NCBI RefSeq assembly: GCF_963676065.1
Contig: NZ_OY780933.1
Location: 558,001-622,000, forward strand
Reading direction: 5' to 3'
DNA: 64,000 nucleotides
Origin: Maridesulfovibrio sp.
GTDB taxonomy: Bacteria > Desulfobacterota > Desulfovibrionia > Desulfovibrionales > Desulfovibrionaceae
The notes beneath the pieces were generated by a model that worked only from the letters and a program-made list of their open reading frames with translations, was not told the origin of the DNA and searched no databases. The translations under genes and the position numbers were made by a program. This document shows positions 7,039-15,040 of this stretch, piece after piece. Position 1 is the first letter of the stretch; every line of letters starts with the position of its first letter.

Positions 7039-8220
7039 ATGGCAGTACGTGAACAAGTAAATGGTTTTTTTATTCCCAGTGTTACCCTTATCGGTATTGG
7101 CGCGCACAAAGAAATCCCCGCACGCATCAAGGCTCTCGGCGGTAAAAAACCCCTGCTCGTAACAGACAAGGGTATTACCGGAGTCGGCATCACCCAGCAG
7201 ATCGTAGACATTTTGAAAGCTGAAGGTATGGACTGCATAGTCTATGACGAAACCATTCCCAACCCCACTGACAAGAACGTCGCTGACGGTGTAAAAGCTT
7301 ATCAGGACAATGGTTGTGACTCACTGATCACTCTCGGTGGCGGTAGCTCCCATGACTGCGGTAAAGGCGTCGGCCTCGTTGTTGCCAACGGCGGCAAGAT
7401 CCACGACTTTGAAGGTGTAGACAAATCTACCAAACCCATGCCCCCGTACGTAGCAGTTAACACTACTGCCGGTACTGCTTCTGAAATGACCCGTTTCTGT
7501 ATCATCACTGATACTTCACGCAAAGTTAAAATGGCTATCGTTGACTGGCGCGTTACCCCCGGCATCGCACTTGATGATCCGCTGCTGATGATGGGCATGC
7601 CTCCGGCACTGACCGCAGCTACCGGTATGGATGCTCTGACTCACTCCGTTGAAGCATGGGTTTCCACCATCGCGACCCCCATCACTGACGCTTGTGCTGA
7701 AAAATCTATCCGTCTGATCAATAAATTCCTGCGTCGCGCAGTTGCCAACGGACAGGACATCGAAGCACGCGAAGGCATGTGTTACGCACAGTATCTCGGT
7801 GGTATGGCCTTTAACAACGCATCTCTTGGTCACGTACACGCCATGGCTCACCAGCTTGGTGGTTTCTATGACCTGCCTCACGGCGAATGCAACGCTATTC
7901 TCCTGCCCTACGTTGAGCAGCACAACCTGATTGCACACGTAGACCGTTTCGCCACCATGGCTGAATGGCTCGGTGTGAACACTGACGGAATGTCTAAGCG
8001 TGATGCAGCTGACGCAGCACTGGATGCTATCCGCCAGCTCTCCGCTGACGTTGGTATTCCTTCCGGCCTCATCGCTCTCGGCGAAAAATACGGCAAGAAG
8101 GTTTCCGAAAAGGATATCCCGACTATGACAGAAAACGCTCAGAAAGATGCCTGCGGTCTCACCAACCCCAGAATGATGACTGACGAAGCTGTCGCAGCAA
8201 TCTATAAGGCTGCCTTATAG
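7039..8220 (+). CDS. adh: Iron-containing alcohol dehydrogenase, copy 2
   Basis: 393-residue paralogue of copy 1, with 387 identical residues. The NAD motif GGGSSHDCGK (100-109) and metal ligands D198, H202, H267 and H281 are unchanged. The six substitutions lie outside the catalytic motifs, and three cluster at 319-322, where the DNA also differs most. The 64-bp leader and ribosome site (AAAAGGATGG) match copy 1 almost exactly, but the sigma54 -24 box is missing, so expression must rely on another promoter, on read-through, or be low. It probably encodes an active enzyme. Confidence 0.95.
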   Translation: MAVREQVNGFFIPSVTLIGIGAHKEIPARIKALGGKKPLLVTDKGITGVGITQQIVDILKAEGMDCIVYDETIPNPTDKNVADGVKAYQDNGCDSLITLGGGSSHDCGKGVGLVVANGGKIHDFEGVDKSTKPMPPYVAVNTTAGTASEMTRFCIITDTSRKVKMAIVDWRVTPGIALDDPLLMMGMPPALTAATGMDALTHSVEAWVSTIATPITDACAEKSIRLINKFLRRAVANGQDIEAREGMCYAQYLGGMAFNNASLGHVHAMAHQLGGFYDLPHGECNAILLPYVEQHNLIAHVDRFATMAEWLGVNTDGMSKRDAADAALDAIRQLSADVGIPSGLIALGEKYGKKVSEKDIPTMTENAQKDACGLTNPRMMTDEAVAAIYKAAL

Positions 8221-8230
8221 CATAAAACCC

Positions 8231-8266
8231 ATCCTGCCTGCGGCTTTACGGTGCCGCAGGCAGGAT
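8231..8266 (+). terminator. Hairpin after adh copy 2
   Basis: A perfect 14-bp stem (atcctgcctgcggc / gccgcaggcaggat) with an 8-base loop starts 10 bp after the stop. No T run follows, so it may be a 3' stabiliser or a Rho-independent-like stem. Confidence 0.55.
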
Positions 8267-8498
8267 GTACAACTGTATTTACGGATCACTACCACATGCG
8301 GCTCTAATAGACCGCCCCCACCCCCGGTACCTTGGAAACCAATGCAATCGGGCCTGCTCCTCAACCCTGCCCTCAATTCTGACATCTTCTTTTTTTTAAT
8401 TTCTGTATCTTTTCATCTACTGCATAACTGTCTATTGTGCTTGACTCATAATATCTCTACTACTTCCTTTAAAAATATTCTTATCCAAGGAAAGCACA

Positions 8499-9665
8499 AT
8501 GTTCATTCTGGAAAAACCATATGTATCCGACCTGTTAAAAAACACCCTCGCGGAACTTGGTAAACCCGTACTTGAAAACGAAACAGCTTGTAAGGAACTG
8601 CGTGATACCGCTGTCTGCCTCACACCGGGGCATGAATTCACGGCAGAATACAACAACGACCGTTCCCGGCCTGTCTACTCCAACTCGGAAAACGCAATTG
8701 ACTGGATTGATAACAATCTGGACAGCGGCGGACTGCCTGCTAAAATCAGACTTTTCAAGGACAAAGGTGCGTTCCGCGATCTGGTTAGGGACATGTATCC
8801 CGACTTTTTCTACCGCACTGTTAAATTCGAGGAACTTGATACCGTCCGTGTGGAAGACCTGCCCATCCCTTGTGTAATTAAGCCCAGCGTCGGCTTTTTC
8901 AGCCTCGGGGTGCACATGGTAGAATCTGCTGCAGGCTGGAAACAAGCCGTTGAAGCAATTAAGAATGAAGTGGAACAAATTAAGACCATGTATCCGGCAA
9001 AAGTACTTGAGCTGGACAACTTCATCATAGAGGAATGCATTGAAGGCGAGGAGTTTGCTGTAGACGCCTACTTTGGCCCAGAAGGCAATCCGGTAATCAT
9101 CAATATCCTCGGACATTTATTCGCCTCAAGCGAGGACGTGAGCGACCGCTGCTACATAACCTCGACCGATATTATCACCAAACACCACGCCAATTTTCTT
9201 CAGCTGTTGCAAGAAATCGGCAGTCGGGCGAAACTGAAAAATTTCCCCATTCATATTGAAATACGTAGCGACAAGCAGGGCAACCTCGGTGTCATCGAGG
9301 TCAATCCCATGCGTTTCGCCGGCTGGTGCGTAACCGATCTGGCCCACTACGCGTACGGCATCAATCCCTATAAATATTTTATGGAAGGGTTGAAACCGGA
9401 CTGGAAGAAAATCTCCGGCTGCTGCGATGGTAAAGTATACGCCATGATTATCGGGGACATCGATTCAACCGTAGACCGCAAGAGGATAAAATCCGTGGAC
9501 TACGAAAGATTCAAGGCCAATTTTACCAAGCCGCTTGAATTAAGAAAGATTAATTACAAAGAGCATCCTGTTTTTGCCTTTATCTTCGCTGAAGTAGATG
9601 CTGATAATATGGAAGAATTAAAGAAAATGCTGCATGCTGATTTTACACCATACCTGAACTTTTAA
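8499..9665 (+). CDS. ATP-grasp domain enzyme
   Basis: 388 residues. The central part (about 95-300) is an ATP-grasp fold: IPCVIKPSVGFFSLGVHMV supplies the nucleotide-binding lysine and loop, FIIEECIEGEEFAVDAYF the second ATP strand, and HIEIRSDKQGNLGVIEVNPMRF the metal-binding acidic/Asn motif. Such enzymes join a carboxylate to an amine, thiol or similar group through an acyl phosphate. The substrate cannot be read from the sequence. AAGGAAAG precedes the ATG. The next gene follows after 71 bp on the same strand. Confidence 0.88.
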   Translation: MFILEKPYVSDLLKNTLAELGKPVLENETACKELRDTAVCLTPGHEFTAEYNNDRSRPVYSNSENAIDWIDNNLDSGGLPAKIRLFKDKGAFRDLVRDMYPDFFYRTVKFEELDTVRVEDLPIPCVIKPSVGFFSLGVHMVESAAGWKQAVEAIKNEVEQIKTMYPAKVLELDNFIIEECIEGEEFAVDAYFGPEGNPVIINILGHLFASSEDVSDRCYITSTDIITKHHANFLQLLQEIGSRAKLKNFPIHIEIRSDKQGNLGVIEVNPMRFAGWCVTDLAHYAYGINPYKYFMEGLKPDWKKISGCCDGKVYAMIIGDIDSTVDRKRIKSVDYERFKANFTKPLELRKINYKEHPVFAFIFAEVDADNMEELKKMLHADFTPYLNF

Positions 9666-9736
9666 ACCCCGCCTTTGACAATGGCGGACATTTACGGCAG
9701 ATTCCGGTTATTGTAACAACCCCTCAAGGAGAGAGC

Positions 9737-10030
9737 ATGAGTTCAACAATCGAAGATTTGACTATACATTACGAAGAAGACGACCAGATAATTGTAAAAG
9801 AACTGGATAAAGAAGTTCTGACCAAGGGCGCGTGGACAACTATCATGTTTCGCTACAAACAGTTGGATCGTAAAACCGGCGAATACGGCAAAGATATGTA
9901 TACAATCCGCCGTTTCCGCAAAATGAAAGGCGAATACCGCCCGCAGTCCAAATTCAATATCTCAAGCCCTGACCAGGCCCGCAAGATCATCAATGCTCTT
10001 GAAGGCTGGATCAAAGATCTGGAAGATTAA
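9737..10030 (+). CDS. Small conserved-looking protein, possibly PC4/p15-like
   Basis: 97 residues, highly charged. Alternating strands (IIVKELDKEV, WTTIMFRYKQL, MYTIRRFRKMKGEYRPQSKFNISS) followed by a helix (PDQARKIINALEGWI) give a four-strand-plus-helix pattern that loosely resembles the PC4/p15 single-strand DNA-binding coactivator family. That assignment is weak. A strong AAGGAGAG ribosome site is present. A terminator follows 38 bp after the stop. Confidence 0.75.
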   Translation: MSSTIEDLTIHYEEDDQIIVKELDKEVLTKGAWTTIMFRYKQLDRKTGEYGKDMYTIRRFRKMKGEYRPQSKFNISSPDQARKIINALEGWIKDLED

Positions 10031-10063
10031 ACCCTTGCTGATCGCAAATTGCCGCAGGCAATA

Positions 10064-10100
10064 AAAAACTCCGCCCGAAATATCGAGCGGAGTTTTTTTT
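10064..10100. terminator. Bidirectional terminator
   Basis: The stem actccgc-c-cga / tcg-a-gcggagt (10068-10093) is flanked by an A run on the left and an eight-T run on the right, so it can end transcription from both sides. Confidence 0.88.
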
Positions 10101-10104
10101 ATAC

Positions 10105-10227
10105 TCAGCGAGGCGGCAGATTACTGCCGTAAAAAATCAGCAAAAGATCAACATCAAGACCGCCCCCAGCTGCGTTTACAAAATAGACATAAGTCGTTCC
10201 GATACGCCCCTGCTTCTTAAATTTCAT
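10105..10227 (-). CDS. Possible 40-residue ORF or gene remnant
   Basis: The minus strand encodes MKFKKQGRIGTTYVY...LPPR, ending just before the bidirectional terminator. The frame stays open a few codons further upstream without another start. I see no good ribosome site and recognise no family. The protein-like composition suggests either a small gene or the tail of a decayed one. Confidence 0.25.
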   Translation of the reverse strand: MKFKKQGRIGTTYVYFVNAAGGGLDVDLLLIFYGSNLPPR

Positions 10228-10310
10228 CCAGATCAGACACGAAAACGGAATGGACTAAAATAAAATACGATACGTAGACCATGAAAAAACATGGATCAGC
10301 TACCTCATAA

Positions 10311-11222
10311 TTAATTTACAGTATACGCTCCGCCCTGCTCTACTTTCTGCACAGTGGAATTGGTAATCGTGAACCAGAGAAATTCACTGAATTTGGTACC
10401 CAACTCATTTTTTTCACTGTAGGTACAACCCACCAGCCATCCTGAATCAGTGTAGTAGCAGTCGGTTGCGGATTCCATTTCCAGCGTTTCCGGGGACATG
10501 GAATTATTCACCAAGTATTTCTTCACTTCAGGGTAGTATTTACGATCTGCGGAAAGCTTGGGTTTGGGCCCGAATTTGTCCAGCTCTTTCATGAAAGATT
10601 CATACTTTTCGCGATACCGTTCATACTTACTTTTATAAAATTTTTCGCCGGGGTTAAGCTGCATCAGCTCTTCGTAGATATCCATATTGGCTTTGAAGTC
10701 ACGCACAGGCAAAGCCTGAGCCTGTGCGTACAGTTTACGCTCAAGCCTTTTACGCAGTTTTTTATCATAACCCTTCAATTCCTTGCGGTACTTGCTGTTC
10801 TCCGGGTTAAGGTCAGCCAGCTCGGCATAATATTTGGCGAGGTCGGCATAATTCCATTTAGATGTCCGGTCAATTCGGTCAAGCAGATCCTTTTCCGTGG
10901 CCAGCTGAATCATTGCCTTCAGCTCATCATTCATAAGCTCTTTATTCTGCTCTGCAACAGTCAGGGCTGTTTCGGCATTTCCGGTCTCAATCAGCCTCTT
11001 CATGGCATCTATTACTTTAGCCCTTTGTGCCGCCTGCTTTTCCGTGAGGATGCGCTGCTTTTCAATCCTGTTCTGTTCGGCAATACGTGCTTTTTCCTCG
11101 GCAATAGACTGCTGCACTGTAAAAATTAAGTACCCGGCAACGAGCAGGGCTATCCCTCCGGCAACACTGGCCAGCAAAATCTTCCGCGACTGTATAAATT
11201 CTTTAATCTTATCAATATTCAT
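10311..11222 (-). CDS. Membrane-anchored coiled-coil/helical protein of unknown function
   Basis: 303 residues. A single membrane segment (about 16-37, KILLASVAGGIALLVAGYLIF) follows a short basic N-terminus, giving a signal-anchor topology. Residues ~40-75 form a charged coiled coil (EEKARIAEQNRIEKQR), then come TPR-like helices with repeated 'LxxLNPxxxxY' phrases (ADLNPENSKYR, MQLNPGEKFYK). The C-terminal ~80 residues look globular (ATDCYYTDSGWLVGCTY). No family is recognised. The ribosome site is weak. It is transcribed divergently from the gene at 11327. Confidence 0.8.
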   Translation of the reverse strand: MNIDKIKEFIQSRKILLASVAGGIALLVAGYLIFTVQQSIAEEKARIAEQNRIEKQRILTEKQAAQRAKVIDAMKRLIETGNAETALTVAEQNKELMNDELKAMIQLATEKDLLDRIDRTSKWNYADLAKYYAELADLNPENSKYRKELKGYDKKLRKRLERKLYAQAQALPVRDFKANMDIYEELMQLNPGEKFYKSKYERYREKYESFMKELDKFGPKPKLSADRKYYPEVKKYLVNNSMSPETLEMESATDCYYTDSGWLVGCTYSEKNELGTKFSEFLWFTITNSTVQKVEQGGAYTVN

Positions 11223-11326
11223 GACAGCAAAGATACGGACAGCTCACACCCCCGTCAACAAAACATAAGGGACGAGCACATTTTTTTTTTGCTTTTTTCC
11301 CTAAACAATTCTCAAGGGAATCCGAT

Positions 11327-12193
11327 ATGACCTACAAGAAAGGAATTATGGTCATGTTAATAAACGCATCAGCATTAAAAAATAATTACGGAGCTCCGGC
11401 TTTACTGGAAAACGGTTCTCCGCTTTTAGGCGGGAGTCGAACTTCCGGCGTTAGAGCGACGCGCCTGAACACTTCGGCCCCGCCTGTAAATACTGCTGAC
11501 CAATTTGCGCAGTTAATCGCTCAAAAGACCATTTCTCCAGACCAAACAGATAAAATCCAGAAGGGTTCCGAGGGTGACGCGCAGATCCCCAAGGACCCTT
11601 CTGATCTGGCCGGGGCACTGGCAAGCGCAGCCGACTTCATCGAAGGTAAATTCGGGCATAAAGCAGCCACAGCCTTCAAAGGCATCGTAATTGCCAATTC
11701 CGGAGACCAGATCACTGAGGATTCGCTGAGCAACGGGCTGTTGAAATCCATCCAGTTTATTGACCGCAACTTCGGATTTGCAGCCGGAGATCAGGTCATG
11801 GACAATTTCAATTCCAATCTCAACAGCGCCATCAACGACTACTTTGAAAATGGCTTGCAGGAACATTTCTTTGCAGTCAGCCCCGAAGCGGGAATCTCAG
11901 GGGGTGCCGGCCTGACTCTGAAGAACACTTTCGCACAGGTCAGCCAGCAGTTCGGTGAAGATACCGCTGACAACATCAAGAGCCTGATCGATCAGGTCCT
12001 TGAGGACGAGGGCAACAGTCTGGATTCTTTTAAAAAGGGTCTCGACGAAAGCTTAGCCGAAGCGGAAAAGACCAATCCCGGAATTACAGATCTTGCTGCT
12101 CCTCTGGCTGCCGGGGAAATTATGGATAAGCTTCAATCCGGCAGCTCAGTTACGGCTCCGTCCCCCGGATCTGTGCTCAATATTTCAGTATAG
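11327..12193 (+). CDS. Uncharacterised protein
   Basis: 288 residues, no signal peptide or membrane segment. The N-terminal ~60 residues are low complexity (ASALKNNYG..., GGSRTSG). Two similar helical modules then follow: SAADFIEGKFGHKAATAFKGIV and KSIQFIDRNFGFAAGDQVMDNF look like an internal repeat built on F-I-(E/D)-x(2)-F-G. A glycine-rich stretch and another helical part complete it. AGGGAA precedes ATG 11327; ATG 11348 with AAAGGA is an alternative start. Function unknown. Confidence 0.78.
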   Translation: MTYKKGIMVMLINASALKNNYGAPALLENGSPLLGGSRTSGVRATRLNTSAPPVNTADQFAQLIAQKTISPDQTDKIQKGSEGDAQIPKDPSDLAGALASAADFIEGKFGHKAATAFKGIVIANSGDQITEDSLSNGLLKSIQFIDRNFGFAAGDQVMDNFNSNLNSAINDYFENGLQEHFFAVSPEAGISGGAGLTLKNTFAQVSQQFGEDTADNIKSLIDQVLEDEGNSLDSFKKGLDESLAEAEKTNPGITDLAAPLAAGEIMDKLQSGSSVTAPSPGSVLNISV

Positions 12194-12308
12194 CCGCCGA
12201 GAATCTACTCCGCCCGATTCAATCTACCTAATTTACTGTTCAAACCTCATTTTTTTTGCTATCTGCAAGTAATCCAGTTCAATAAGCATTAAACGGAGGA
12301 GTAAGGAT

Positions 12309-12392
12309 ATGAGCTTTTTCTGGTTTTTCTTCGGCCTCGCAATGACTATTACCGCTATTGCCTTCATCAAAGCCGGTAGCCACGAAGACTAG
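12309..12392 (+). CDS. 27-residue membrane microprotein
   Basis: The ORF MSFFWFFFGLAMTITAIAFIKAGSHED has a strong ribosome site (cggaggagtaagg). One hydrophobic helix spans residues 3-20 with a short charged C-terminus, typical of single-pass regulatory microproteins. A good terminator follows 39 bp later, so it is a self-contained transcription unit, too short for default gene callers. Function unknown. Confidence 0.72.
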   Translation: MSFFWFFFGLAMTITAIAFIKAGSHED

Positions 12393-12431
12393 TCATTCAG
12401 TTAACGGGTGGTGCCCGTTGTATTTTTTGTA

Positions 12432-12457
12432 AGCCCGCTTTATGCGGGCTTTTTTTA
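12432..12457 (+). terminator. Terminator of the microprotein gene
   Basis: Stem agcccgc / gcgggct with loop tttat, followed by seven T. Confidence 0.88.
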
Positions 12458-12513
12458 TGTCCGTCTTTCAGGTAAATGTGCATAAAACATAAACCCCAAA
12501 AAACGGACGACCC

Positions 12514-13983
12514 GTGACCAGACAGGAAATACTCAACCGGATCAACAAAAACAGCTCTGCATGGAGCATCGTACCCAGCGTCTTCAAAAATGAAACGGGC
12601 GAACCGGAATTTGAAATGCTGCTGGCAAATGCTGAAATGCATGACCCCGGCACGGCATCCCTTCATTTCCGGGAAACACGCTGCGGCGGTTTTGAATACG
12701 CATCCCGGGCATTTCTGCACGCACACCTACAACCGGACGACCTGTTTATTGATGTCGGGGCTCACTTCGGACTCTACACCCTGACTGCGGCCGTAAAATT
12801 TCAGGACCGGGTTTCGGTACTGGCTGTTGAACCACATCCGGAAAATCTGAAAAGACTCTCCCTGTGGTGTGAACTCAATGAATGCGCCTCGAATGTTACC
12901 GTCGCGCACTGCGCCGCATCCTCGTACAGCGGACAGGGAGACCTGATTCAAAATTCCTCCATGGGACACAGCCTTGTGCCCCAGCCCGGCAACCGCAGTC
13001 AGGGAAAAACTCTGCCGGTACGTCTGGAAACTCTGGACAATATCGCCAGCCAGACCGGTTATATGAATTCGGACCGGCCTGTTATCCTGAAAATCGATAC
13101 TGAAGGTCATGAACTTGCTACTCTAAAGGGAGGGCTGGAGCTACTTAAAACCGGACGTGTAAAGGCCATAATCTGGGAGAAAGGACACTTCCATAACTCC
13201 CAAAAAGGTATTCAGGAATTCAAAGCCATCATGGGCCTGTTACGTGATCTGGGCTACGACTCCTACCGCTTTCCCCATGAGGATATGGGCGGACCGCTGG
13301 TCCCATATGCCCCCAGCCATGAATTATGTAATGTAATCAGCATTGACAGATCCGTGGAGCCCCAGAAGAACTATGAGCAGCCGTGGTCCGCGCACTCTGT
13401 AATGTCGCACGGTATGCGCCCGTCGGTTTCAAAAAATTTCATGATCGGCTTCACCGAGGAACTCATTGAAACCAAAAAGACCGACTGCGGACGCTGGGCC
13501 CGCTGGAATCAGCTGGGTAATGAGGCGGACCTGCGAGCCGGGATGGCCGGCCAGCTGATCCCGGAAGGCAGCAGAGTTCTTGATGCAGGGGCCGGCCTGA
13601 TGATGCTGAGGGATTACATCCCTGAAAGCTGCACATATACCCCGCTGGACATAGTGGCCCGCAACAGAAACACATTGGTAGCGGACCTGAACCAGCAGCA
13701 CTTCCCGGATGAGAGCTATGATGTCATATGCGCGCTGTTCCTGCTGGAGTTTCTGCATGAGCCGCAATTATTTTTTGACTGGACCTTCAACAAATCGGAA
13801 AAGTTGATTTTCATCTACCATCCGCTTTTACCGGGAGGAACCACGGAAGAACGCAGGGCGGCAGGTTTTTTTAATGACTTCACTGCGGTAGAACTTAAAT
13901 CCATGGCTCTGCAGGCTGGTTGGAAAAAAGTTTCCGTCACTGATATTTCTTTTGGGCAGGCTTGTTTTGAATGTTTAAAATAA
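12514..13983 (+). CDS. Fusion of FkbM-family methyltransferase and a second class I methyltransferase
   Basis: 489 residues. Residues ~50-265 are an FkbM-type SAM-dependent methyltransferase, with motif I FIDVGAHFGLYTL (78-90) and the family signature LKIDTEGHELATLKGG (192-207). After a linker, residues ~325-489 hold a second Rossmann methyltransferase (RVLDAGAGLMMLRD near 354, then DESYDVICALFLLEFLHEP). FkbM enzymes O-methylate sugars or polyketides, so a surface glycan target is possible. The GTG start at 12514 lacks a strong ribosome site. The exonuclease III gene begins 9 bp later. Confidence 0.85.
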   Translation: MTRQEILNRINKNSSAWSIVPSVFKNETGEPEFEMLLANAEMHDPGTASLHFRETRCGGFEYASRAFLHAHLQPDDLFIDVGAHFGLYTLTAAVKFQDRVSVLAVEPHPENLKRLSLWCELNECASNVTVAHCAASSYSGQGDLIQNSSMGHSLVPQPGNRSQGKTLPVRLETLDNIASQTGYMNSDRPVILKIDTEGHELATLKGGLELLKTGRVKAIIWEKGHFHNSQKGIQEFKAIMGLLRDLGYDSYRFPHEDMGGPLVPYAPSHELCNVISIDRSVEPQKNYEQPWSAHSVMSHGMRPSVSKNFMIGFTEELIETKKTDCGRWARWNQLGNEADLRAGMAGQLIPEGSRVLDAGAGLMMLRDYIPESCTYTPLDIVARNRNTLVADLNQQHFPDESYDVICALFLLEFLHEPQLFFDWTFNKSEKLIFIYHPLLPGGTTEERRAAGFFNDFTAVELKSMALQAGWKKVSVTDISFGQACFECLK

Positions 13984-13992
13984 GGACAGACT

Positions 13993-14760
13993 ATGAAAAT
14001 TTATTCCTGGAATGTTAACGGATACCGAGCGGTAGTAAAAAAGAACTTCACAGAATGGTTTGAGCAGTGCGACGGCGATGTGGTCATGGTGCAGGAAACC
14101 AAAGCCCATCCCGACCAGATTCCCGAAGAACACCGCGACTATGCAGGGTATGAATCATTATGGAACTGGTCCAAAGTAAAAAAAGGTTATTCCGGTACGG
14201 CCTGCTTTTCACGGCTGCCGGTAATCTCCCACTCCTTCGGACTGGCCGATGATAAATATCAGGGCGAAGGAAGGGTTGTGCTCATGGAATACGAACACTT
14301 TTACCTGTTCAACATTTATTATCCTAACGGACAGATGAACGACGAACGGCTTGAGTTCAAAATGGGTTTTTACGACAGCTTTCTGGAATATGCGCAGGAG
14401 CTGCGCAAGAAAAAGCCCATCGTGGTCGGCGGTGATTTTAATACCGCACACAAGGAAATAGATCTCAAAAACCCCAAAGCCAACTCGGAAAGATCCGGCT
14501 TTCTGCCCATTGAACGGGCATGGCTCGATAAATTCATCGACCACGGCTATGTGGATACCTTCAGAATGTTTGATGACAGTCCGGGCAAGTACTCATGGTG
14601 GAGCTACCGTTTCAACGCCCGCAAAAACAACGCCGGATGGCGCATCGATTACTTTTTCGTCTCCGAAGAATTAAAGGACAATGTAAAAAATGCATGGATT
14701 GAATCCGATATTTTAGGCTCCGACCATTGCCCCATCGGAATAGAACTTTCATTTCCATAA
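13993..14760 (+). CDS. xth: Exodeoxyribonuclease III / AP endonuclease
   Basis: 255 residues, typical length. It is an endonuclease/exonuclease/phosphatase fold enzyme that cuts at abasic sites and degrades 3' ends in base excision repair. The N-terminal signature MKIYSWNVNGYRA, the metal-binding VQETK near residue 34, GGDFNTAH, and the catalytic SDHCP near residue 243 are all present. AAGGACAG precedes the ATG. It closes a two-gene operon with the methyltransferase fusion. Confidence 0.95.
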   Translation: MKIYSWNVNGYRAVVKKNFTEWFEQCDGDVVMVQETKAHPDQIPEEHRDYAGYESLWNWSKVKKGYSGTACFSRLPVISHSFGLADDKYQGEGRVVLMEYEHFYLFNIYYPNGQMNDERLEFKMGFYDSFLEYAQELRKKKPIVVGGDFNTAHKEIDLKNPKANSERSGFLPIERAWLDKFIDHGYVDTFRMFDDSPGKYSWWSYRFNARKNNAGWRIDYFFVSEELKDNVKNAWIESDILGSDHCPIGIELSFP

Positions 14761-14766
14761 TTCTAC

Positions 14767-14797
14767 CTGCGGGGTAAACCGTGCCCCGCAGTTTTTT
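14767..14797 (+). terminator. Terminator after exonuclease III
   Basis: Stem ctgcgggg / ccccgcag with a 9-base loop followed by six T. Confidence 0.92.
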
Positions 14798-15040
14798 CCA
14801 ACCTGATTTAACTTACCAAGAGGATATAAATTGTAGTTCTGTTTCTACTAACCTTCAAAATTAATATAAAAACAAATTTTTACCGTTTTTATTCTGGATA
14901 ATAGTAGATTATAACTATATAATTACGAAGGTATGAGTTTTGGAAATTCAAATTATCACTAACCTAAACAGGCCAGAACTCCTTCCGAAAAGAAATATAG
15001 TGCACAGTCATGACAGCCACAACAACATGGAGGAGAAGCC

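Noticed and set aside
8342-8563. 73-codon frame just before the ATP-grasp gene
   Set aside because: It overlaps the well-supported start of the ATP-grasp gene, lacks a ribosome site and is AT-rich with no structure in the product.
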